Shown: positions 28,182-33,549 of the stretch, piece by piece
Layout of the letters: every line of letters begins with the position of its first letter
How positions within the stretch are numbered: position 1 is the stretch's first letter
NCBI GenBank assembly: GCA_900549655.1
Contig: UROZ01000010.1
Coordinates: 1-33,549 of the forward strand
Length of the DNA stretch: 33,549 bases
Direction of reading: 5' to 3'
From: an uncultured Collinsella sp.
GTDB lineage: Bacteria > Actinomycetota > Coriobacteriia > Coriobacteriales > Coriobacteriaceae
Translations under genes and position numbers: made by a program
Notes under the pieces: model-generated
The model's input: the letters and a program-made list of their open reading frames with translations, nothing else
Told to the model about the DNA's origin: nothing
The model's database searches: none

Positions 28182-28817
28182 TTGGACAGCTATTTTACTC
28201 TGCAATCGAATATTGAGGCTTCGGGCGAGTTTGTGGACCGCAAGAGTCGGTTTATTGCCCAGCTGATCCATATTGAGTCCGAGGATGAGGCGAATGCCTT
28301 TATCGAGATGGTTCGCAAACGTCATTACGACGCTCGACACAATGTTCCCGCGTGGATTTTGGTCGATGGACGCGAGCGCCAGAGCGATGATGGTGAGCCG
28401 AGCCGCACGAGTGGTATGCCGACGCTCGAGGTTTTGCGCGGCGCGGAGCTCAAAAATGTTTGCTGCGTAGTGACGCGCTATTTTGGTGGCACGCTGTTGG
28501 GGCCTGGTGGCTTGGTGCGCGCCTATACCGCGGCAACGCAGGCGGCGGTGGCCGAGGCTCAGGTGTCCGGGCAGATCGTCGAGATGACGAGTGTCGTGCC
28601 GGTTGATGTGCATGTGGCCTATCCACAGTATGAGCAGGCGCTTCGCTTGGCGCAGGATTCGGGTGCCAAGGTTTCGGATACCGATTACGCGGATGCCGTG
28701 ACACTTCACTTGGTGTTTAAGGCGGGGGAGCAGGAGCCATTTTGCGCCAAGATGCGCGAGCTTATGGCGGGGCGTGAGGAGATTGAGGTCGGAGCTCCCA
28801 AATTTGCCGAGTTCTAA
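28182..28817 (+). CDS. yigZ: YigZ/IMPACT family protein
   Basis: 211 residues. The start is taken as TTG 28182, 5-7 bases after GAGGGG; TTG 28179 is too close. UPF0029 domain (residues ~1-120): FVDRKSRFIAQLIHIESEDE, HNVPAWILVDGRERQSDDGE, PSRTSGMPTLEVLRG and VCCVVTRYFGGTLLGPGGLV with RAYTAATQAAV; then the DUF1949 half with ferredoxin-like fold. The family is widespread; the eukaryotic relative IMPACT binds GCN1, and the bacterial role (RNA or nucleic-acid related) is unsettled. Terminator follows. Confidence 0.92.
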   Translation: MDSYFTLQSNIEASGEFVDRKSRFIAQLIHIESEDEANAFIEMVRKRHYDARHNVPAWILVDGRERQSDDGEPSRTSGMPTLEVLRGAELKNVCCVVTRYFGGTLLGPGGLVRAYTAATQAAVAEAQVSGQIVEMTSVVPVDVHVAYPQYEQALRLAQDSGAKVSDTDYADAVTLHLVFKAGEQEPFCAKMRELMAGREEIEVGAPKFAEF

Positions 28818-28820
28818 CGG

Positions 28821-28871
28821 CGACGGCCGGCGTGCTTTTGGATGGATCCCAAGCGCGCCGGCCGTCGTTTT
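28821..28871 (+). terminator. Intrinsic terminator of yigZ
   Basis: 12-bp stem CGACGGCCGGCG / CGCCGGCCGTCG (28821-28832, 28856-28867) with a 23-base loop, then TTTTAT. May also serve the converging gene. Confidence 0.8.
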
Positions 28872-28884
28872 ATGCCGCTGGTGT

Positions 28885-29331
28885 TTACTCGGCGAGCTGC
28901 TTTAGCATATCGCAGGCGATCTCGATGGCATCGTCGATGCAGCCGGGGCAGCTGCGGAGCGGACCCTTATCCGACCCGATGCCCTTGAGCGTGCCGCAGA
29001 CGGTCGTCGTGTTCTTCTCGCCAAAACGCTTGGCGATCTCGCGCGACAGCTTGTAGGTCTGGCCCTTGGTCTTTGGGTTTTCCATGCCGTCGCTCATCAC
29101 GAAGCCCATGATGGCCACGGCGCCCGAGATGGCGCCGCAGGTTTCGGTCATGCCGCCCATGCCGGCGCCAAAGCCCTCGGTGAGGGTAAAGGCGACCTGG
29201 GGGTCGAGCCCGACGGCGGGCGCGAGCGTGCAGGCGACGGCCTGGGCGCAGTTAAAGCCACGGGCGTGATATTCGGCAGCTTGAGCCTGACAGGCGGTGA
29301 TGTCGAGCTGGGCCGTATCGATTTGCTTCAT
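28885..29331 (-). CDS. C_GCAxxG_C_C family (redox-type) protein
   Basis: 148 residues from ATG 29331, five bases after AAGGAGA. Contains GFNCAQAVACTLAPAVGLDP, then GFGAGMGGMTETCGAISGAV with the family-defining CGAxxG pattern, and C-terminal Cys residues in TVCGTLKG and SCPGCIDDAIEIACDML. These spaced cysteines characterise a small protein family often found near redox and iron-sulfur genes, thought to bind metal or electrons; biochemical role unknown. Divergent from metY, converging with yigZ. Confidence 0.9.
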   Translation of the reverse strand: MKQIDTAQLDITACQAQAAEYHARGFNCAQAVACTLAPAVGLDPQVAFTLTEGFGAGMGGMTETCGAISGAVAIMGFVMSDGMENPKTKGQTYKLSREIAKRFGEKNTTTVCGTLKGIGSDKGPLRSCPGCIDDAIEIACDMLKQLAE

Positions 29332-29562
29332 CGTTGTCTCCTTGGTCACGGTGTACCCGCCTATGGTACCCGTGACGGGGCATGTAATCATCGAGAGCTT
29401 CATGTATGCCTCGTTTTTATCTATCGAGCAAATGCCCAAGGCTTGAGATAAATACCCCTGATCAATTTGTCCCATAACCTACCTTGGGGATGGGTTGAGA
29501 GGGGTGCAGGGTAGCGGTATCGTGAACCGAATAAAACTAAAACCCAGGCAAGGGAGCTAGAT

Positions 29563-30846
29563 ATGAGCGAGCAGACCATCGGTACTACATGTGTTCAGGG
29601 CGGCTATCACCCGGGAGATGCCGAGCCGCGCCAGGTGCCCATCTACCAGTCCACCACGTGGAAGTACGACACGTCGGAGCACATGGGCAAGCTGTTTGAC
29701 CTGGAGGAGTCTGGCTACTTCTACAGCCGTCTGCAGAACCCCACGTGCGATTTGGTTGCCGCCAAGATCTGCGAGATGGAGGGCGGCACCGCAGCGATGC
29801 TCACGAGTTCGGGCATGGCTGCGAACTTCCTCGCGATCTTTAACGTTGCCGGTGCCGGCGATCACGTGGTCGCAAGCTCTGCCATTTACGGCGGTACGTA
29901 TAACCTGCTCGCCCACACCATGGGCCGCATGGGCGTGACCTGCACGTTCGTCGCTCCCGACTGCACCGATGAGGAGCTGGAGGCTGCCTTTCAGCCCAAC
30001 ACAAAGCTCGTCTTTGGCGAGACGATCGCAAATCCCGCCCTTGCCGTGCTCGATATTGAGCGCTTTGCCAAGGCCGCACATGACCACGGCGTGCCGCTGA
30101 TGGTCGACAACACCTTCCCGACGCCCGTGATGTGCCGTCCCTTTGAGTGGGGCGCCGACATCGTTACGCACTCCACCACCAAGTACATGGATGGACATGC
30201 TGCCTACCTGGGCGGCGTGATCGTTGACCACGGCCAGTTTGACTGGATGGCCCATGCGGATAAGTTCCCGGGTCTCACCACGCCCGACGAGAGCTACCAC
30301 GGCGTGACGTATGCCAAGAAGTTCGGTCGCGAGGGCGCCTTCATTACCAAGGCCACCGCGCAGCTCATGCGCGACCTCGGCCCCATGCAGAACCCGCAGG
30401 CGGCCTTCTTCCTGAACAGCTCGCTCGAGAGCCTGCATGTGCGCATGCCGCGTCATTGTGAGAACGGCCTGGCCGTTGCCAAGTTCCTGCAGAGTCATCC
30501 CAAGGTACGCTTCGTGAGCTATCCGGGCCTAGAGGGCGATAAGTACTATGACATCGCTCAGAAGTACATGCCCAACGGTACCTGCGGCGTTGTGAGCTTT
30601 GGCTTTAACGGTGGTCGCGCGGCGGCTGAGACCTTTATGAAGAGCCTTAAGCTCGCCCAGATCGCCACGCATGTGGCCGACGCCCGCACTTGCTGCCTGC
30701 ATCCCGCTAATGCCACGCACCGCCAGATGAACGATGAGGAGCTCATCGCCTGTGGCATCTCCGCCGATATGGTACGCCTGTCGTGCGGCCTCGAGGACAC
30801 GGCCGACTTGATTGCCGACCTTGAGCAGGCACTCGAGCAGTGCTAG
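29563..30846 (+). CDS. metY: O-acetylhomoserine sulfhydrylase-like PLP enzyme
   Basis: 427 residues, ATG at 29563, seven bases after AAGGGAG. Cys/Met metabolism PLP-enzyme family: PIYQSTTWKYDTSEHMGKLF, YFYSRLQNPTCDLVAAKICE, TSSGMAANFLAIFNVAGAGD, SSAIYGGTYNLLAHTMGRMG, FGETIANPALAVLDIE, VDNTFPTPVMCRPFEWGADI, then the PLP Lys207 in THSTTKYMDGHAAYLGG. Length of ~430 and the long insertions favour O-acetylhomoserine aminocarboxypropyltransferase (homocysteine from O-acetylhomoserine plus sulfide) over methionine gamma-lyase or MetB (~380-400). A lyase activity is not excluded. Strong terminator downstream. Confidence 0.88.
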   Translation: MSEQTIGTTCVQGGYHPGDAEPRQVPIYQSTTWKYDTSEHMGKLFDLEESGYFYSRLQNPTCDLVAAKICEMEGGTAAMLTSSGMAANFLAIFNVAGAGDHVVASSAIYGGTYNLLAHTMGRMGVTCTFVAPDCTDEELEAAFQPNTKLVFGETIANPALAVLDIERFAKAAHDHGVPLMVDNTFPTPVMCRPFEWGADIVTHSTTKYMDGHAAYLGGVIVDHGQFDWMAHADKFPGLTTPDESYHGVTYAKKFGREGAFITKATAQLMRDLGPMQNPQAAFFLNSSLESLHVRMPRHCENGLAVAKFLQSHPKVRFVSYPGLEGDKYYDIAQKYMPNGTCGVVSFGFNGGRAAAETFMKSLKLAQIATHVADARTCCLHPANATHRQMNDEELIACGISADMVRLSCGLEDTADLIADLEQALEQC

Positions 30847-30918
30847 GCTAGCGTTCGCATAAGGCGCCGATGCTGGCAGAAAGCTTCGGCGACCTTTCGT
30901 TCCGATTCCGTAGGCGGA

Positions 30919-30960
30919 CCCCAATCGCGGCTGTTTGCTGGCGATTGGGGCCCCGTTTTT
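30919..30960 (+). terminator. Intrinsic terminator of metY
   Basis: CCCCAATCGC / GCGATTGGGG (30919-30928, 30941-30950) with a 12-base loop, then CCCCGTTTTT. Confidence 0.78.
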
Positions 30961-30986
30961 GCCTTGCGCCACTCGAAAGGATGGAT

Positions 30987-32291
30987 ATGGAGAAAACCGC
31001 AGAGCAGCTGCGCCGCGAGCATATTGCCCTAGAGGGCGACACCCATGGCAAGAACAAATGGGCGATTCTATTTACCGTGCTCATCATGACGTTTATGGTG
31101 TGTTTGGATTCGACCGTCGTGACCGTGGCGCTGCCCGTGATGCAAAAGGAGCTGGGCGTGGGCCTCGATCGCATTCAGCTGGTAAGTTCGGTGTATCTGC
31201 TTGCGACTTGCGTGGCTATGTTGCCGTTTGGCCGTCTGGGCGACGTGCGCGGCAAGGTGAATGTGTTCCAGTTGGGCGTCATCGTCTTTTCGGTCGGTTC
31301 GCTGCTGTGCGGCCTTTCGGCCTCGCTCGAGGTTCTTATCCTGGCACGCATTGTTCAGGGCGTCGGTTGCGCGGCGGCCATGGCTAACAACATGGGTATC
31401 ATCACCGAGTCGTTTCCGGCGCGCGAACGAGGCCGTGCCATGGGTATTCTCGCGACCTTTGTGGCCCTCGGCATGATGTGTGGCCCCGTGCTCGGCGGCA
31501 TGCTGGTGGCAAGCTTTCCTTGGGAGAGCATCTTCCTCATCAACCTGCCCATTGGCGTGATCTCGTTTATCGTGGGACTCTACACGCTGCCGCATGTTAG
31601 GCCAGAGGCCGGCGAACGTCCCATGCCCCTTGCCGAGGCCGCTCGTCGCTGCTTTGCAAATTCGGCCTTCACCATCAACCTTGCCTGCATGCTCATCGTG
31701 TTCGTTGGCATTGGCGCATCCGAGTTTATTCTGCCGTTCTATTTTCAGGACGCCCACGGCTTTGGTTCTGACATTTCCGGATTGCTCTTTTTGGCGCTGC
31801 CAATGGTGAATGCCTTTATCGGCCCGCTTTCGGGAACGGTTTCGGACCGTGTTGGCTGCGAGGGTCCCACGGCGGTCGGCCTGGGCGTGTATGTGTGCGG
31901 TCTCTTTGCAGTAAGCACGCTCGACGAGCACTCTTCTATCCCTGTGATCGTGTGCTGCGTCGCATTTATGTCGTGCGGTACGTCGATTTTCCAGAGCCCC
32001 AACAACTCGCTGTACATGGGCTCGGCTCCGCGCGAGGCACTTGGCTTTGCGGGTAGTCTGGGTAGCCTGGCGCGTTATGCGGGTATGGCACTCGGCATTA
32101 CGGTGGCGTCGAATATCCTGTATGGACAGATGAGCGTGGCGATGGGCGAGGCCGTGACCAGTTTTGTTGCAGGACGTCCGGATGTGTTCCTGTTTGGTTT
32201 CCGTTCGGTGTTCTATGTGTTGATGGCTGTGGCCGCTGTGGGCTTTGCGCTTGCCATGGTGCGTTTGGTGAAGATGCGCGCCCGCCATTAG
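30987..32291 (+). CDS. MFS drug-efflux-type transporter
   Basis: 434 residues from ATG 30987, six bases after GAAAGG; ATG 30981 is too close to it. Integral membrane protein with about 12 hydrophobic helices. Motifs of the DHA (drug:H+ antiporter) groups: MVCLDSTVVTVALPVMQKEL in helix 1, motif A PFGRLGDVRGKVNVFQLG after helix 2, ARIVQGVGCAAAMANNMGII in helix 4, and motif C ALGMMCGPVLGGMLVASFPW in helix 5. The D1 motif LDxTVVNVALP suggests relation to the DHA2 group, though length fits 12 rather than 14 helices. Substrate unknown, perhaps an antimicrobial. The 32292-32448 gap holds no other gene. Confidence 0.88.
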   Translation: MEKTAEQLRREHIALEGDTHGKNKWAILFTVLIMTFMVCLDSTVVTVALPVMQKELGVGLDRIQLVSSVYLLATCVAMLPFGRLGDVRGKVNVFQLGVIVFSVGSLLCGLSASLEVLILARIVQGVGCAAAMANNMGIITESFPARERGRAMGILATFVALGMMCGPVLGGMLVASFPWESIFLINLPIGVISFIVGLYTLPHVRPEAGERPMPLAEAARRCFANSAFTINLACMLIVFVGIGASEFILPFYFQDAHGFGSDISGLLFLALPMVNAFIGPLSGTVSDRVGCEGPTAVGLGVYVCGLFAVSTLDEHSSIPVIVCCVAFMSCGTSIFQSPNNSLYMGSAPREALGFAGSLGSLARYAGMALGITVASNILYGQMSVAMGEAVTSFVAGRPDVFLFGFRSVFYVLMAVAAVGFALAMVRLVKMRARH

Positions 32292-32448
32292 CGTGTTGGG
32301 AGGCTGTCTGCCACGATTCGCGCCGTCCCAAAAAGACTGGTTTGTGGTGCGATGCGGCTTGTGGGACGGGCGGGGGTCGGTCCGTGGTAGACTATCGAAC
32401 AACGTTTATTAATTGCGCGGTATCGTTGCCGCGAGAAGGGGTTGCGCC

Positions 32449-33027
32449 ATGCAGGAGCTTGAGGATCGTATTCGCCATGACGGCATCGTAAAGGCCGGTA
32501 ACGTCCTTAAGGTTGATGCCTTCCTCAACCACCAATGCGACGTTGAGCTGTTCGACCACATGGGCGCCGAGTGGGCCCGACTGTTCGAGGGTGTCGAGAT
32601 CAACAAGATCCTGACGATTGAGGCTTCGGGCATTGGCATGGCTTGCATCGCGGCTCAGCATTTTGGCGGCGTGCCGGTGGTCTTTGCCAAGAAGGCGCAG
32701 TCCATCAACCTCGACGGCGAGCAGTATGCCACGACCATCTACTCCTTTACCAAGCAGAAGGAGTACCCGGTCATTGTGGGTAAGCGCTTCCTGTCCGAGG
32801 GCGACAAGGTCCTGATTATCGACGACTTCCTGGCCAACGGCTGCGCGCTTGAGGGCCTTATTAAGATCTGCGAGGCTGCGGGCGCCGAAGTTGCCGGCAT
32901 TGGCATCGCCGTTGAGAAGGGCTTCCAGGGCGGCGGCGATAAGCTCCGTAAGCGCGGCTTCCGCGTTGAGAGCCTGGCACGTATCGCCGATATGGACTGC
33001 GAGAACGGCGAGATCACCTTCGCCTAA
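32449..33027 (+). CDS. xpt: Xanthine phosphoribosyltransferase
   Basis: 192 residues, ATG 32449 after GAAGGGG. Converts xanthine and PRPP to XMP in purine salvage. Typical Xpt blocks: [91 protein letters not shown] and the PRPP-binding loop [20 protein letters not shown]. Length is exactly that of the family (~190). I found no purine riboswitch in the 157 bases upstream, in contrast to many Bacillota xpt genes. Followed by a palindromic terminator. Confidence 0.95.
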   Translation: MQELEDRIRHDGIVKAGNVLKVDAFLNHQCDVELFDHMGAEWARLFEGVEINKILTIEASGIGMACIAAQHFGGVPVVFAKKAQSINLDGEQYATTIYSFTKQKEYPVIVGKRFLSEGDKVLIIDDFLANGCALEGLIKICEAAGAEVAGIGIAVEKGFQGGGDKLRKRGFRVESLARIADMDCENGEITFA

Positions 33028-33055
33028 GCGCGCAACACAAGCGATTGGTATGCGA

Positions 33056-33090
33056 TGTGACAAAGGGACTGTCCCTTTGTCACATTTTTT
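33056..33090 (+). terminator. 29-bp palindrome serving as xpt terminator
   Basis: TGTGACAAAGGGAC, single T, GTCCCTTTGTCACA (33056-33084), then TTTTTT. The near-perfect symmetry with a one-base centre is unusual for a terminator and suggests a repeated element reused as one. Confidence 0.75.
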
Positions 33091-33110
33091 GTATGAGGGG
33101 AGGTGTTGAT

Positions 33111-33491
33111 ATGGATGAGAATAAGATGGGATGGCGCGAGTATGCGCGCTATGCCGAGATGTCGGCCGAGGAGTTGGCGCGCGATTGCGAGGTGCAGGTG
33201 TTTCGCGCGACGGGTCCGGGCGGACAGGGCGTGAACACGACGGACTCGGCGGTACGCATGAAACATATCCCTTCGGGGATTGTCGTGATGGCGCGCGAGA
33301 GCCGCAGTCAGTTCCAAAACCGTAGCAGCTGCCTACGTAAGCTGCGCGCTGAGCTTGAGCGTCGCGGGCGTCCGCCGCGCCGCCGCGTCAAGACCAAAGT
33401 GCCACAGCGATCGCGCCAGCGCAGGCTCAACGACAAACACTTCAATGCGATTAAAAAGGCCAACCGTCGCAAGCTGGGCGGGGAGGAATGA
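33111..33491 (+). CDS. GGQ-domain release-factor-like protein
   Basis: 126 residues from ATG 33111, seven bases after GGGGAGG. The core matches domain 3 of class-I release factors: [20 protein letters not shown] carries the catalytic GGQ, followed by [20 protein letters not shown], which is the usual 'tGi.v....eRSQ..N...a...L' stretch. A basic C-terminal tail ([20 protein letters not shown]) could enter the mRNA channel, as in ArfB, or bind rRNA. The codon-reading domain is absent, so it probably hydrolyses peptidyl-tRNA on stalled ribosomes or split subunits rather than at stop codons. Distinguishing ArfB, PrfH and C12orf65-like types needs a phylogeny. Confidence 0.85.
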   Translation: MDENKMGWREYARYAEMSAEELARDCEVQVFRATGPGGQGVNTTDSAVRMKHIPSGIVVMARESRSQFQNRSSCLRKLRAELERRGRPPRRRVKTKVPQRSRQRRLNDKHFNAIKKANRRKLGGEE

Positions 33492-33499
33492 TCTTATCA

Positions 33500-33528
33500 A
33501 TAAGTTGCGGTGAAATAGGGACTGTTTT
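33500..33528 (+). repeat. Copy of dispersed repeat related to 12603-12630
   Basis: AAGTTGCGGTGAAATAGGGA with CTGTTTT following resembles the arm AGTTGCGGTGGAATACGGTC at 12605-12624, with few mismatches. The matching inverted partner, if any, lies outside the window. Confidence 0.5.
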
Positions 33529-33549
33529 GCGGCTTTAGCTACATAAACA

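Noticed and set aside
32292..32448. Purine riboswitch before xpt
   Set aside because: No three-way-junction pattern with the conserved loop sequences could be seen in this interval.
1..33549. tRNA, tmRNA, rRNA or CRISPR loci
   Set aside because: Reading all intergenic intervals on both strands showed no cloverleaf-like tRNA, no rRNA and no repeat-spacer array; RNase P RNA is the only standard RNA gene found.

Overview
The window looks like a stretch of a high-GC gut actinobacterium of the class Coriobacteriia, most likely Collinsella. This is inferred from the style of the proteins (ThiC, PolA, ArgG/ArgH, S1, MetY), from strong GC-ending codon preference, from frequent TTG/GTG starts and from AAAGGAG-type ribosome binding sites. 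No database search was possible.

Positions 1-8552 are the late end of a siphovirus-like prophage, all on + except one recombinase: tape-measure C-terminus, Dit-like distal tail protein, Gp37-like tail-tip protein, a small baseplate protein, three collagen-like proteins in tandem, a receptor-binding/tail-fibre protein, two carbohydrate-binding-type accessory proteins, holin and endolysin, then a strong terminator. Within the fibre gene is what I consider the main discovery. The 3' end of the fibre gene and a convergent silent cassette are bounded by inverted 15-bp sites of the form GGRAT-TCTGT-ATCCC, in the same codon phase. A tyrosine-recombinase gene ends directly on the outer site. Inversion of about 585 bp would replace the last ~76 residues of the fibre with ~106 different ones, so this reads as a recombinase-driven host-range switch.

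Positions 8709-14084 are mostly chromosomal genes on the - strand: thiD (apparent ATA start), thiC under a TPP riboswitch, yaaA and an M18 aminopeptidase; a small membrane-protein gene on + lies among them. From 14251 come polA (+), a Cof-type HAD phosphatase (-), argG (+) preceded by a 24-codon arginine-rich leader ORF, a 56-residue small ORF, argH (+), ndk (+), rpiB (-), a cysteine desulfidase/UPF0597 gene (+), a second HAD hydrolase (-), rpsA (+), the RNase P RNA gene, a YigZ-family gene (+), a C_GCAxxG_C_C redox-type protein (-), metY-like O-acetylhomoserine sulfhydrylase (+), an MFS exporter (+), xpt (+) and a GGQ-domain release-factor-like protein (+).

Most chromosomal genes are single-gene units separated by clear intrinsic terminators. 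Several intergenic regions hold unexplained structure: two copies of a ~98-nt structured element (24876-24973 and 27968-28066) whose stems show compensatory changes, a 128-nt nested palindrome after polA, and dispersed short inverted repeats. Functionally the chromosomal part covers thiamine synthesis (thiC/thiD), arginine synthesis (argG/argH), sulfur amino acid metabolism (metY, cysteine desulfidase), nucleotide salvage (ndk, xpt), replication and repair (polA) and translation (rpsA, rnpB, GGQ protein).
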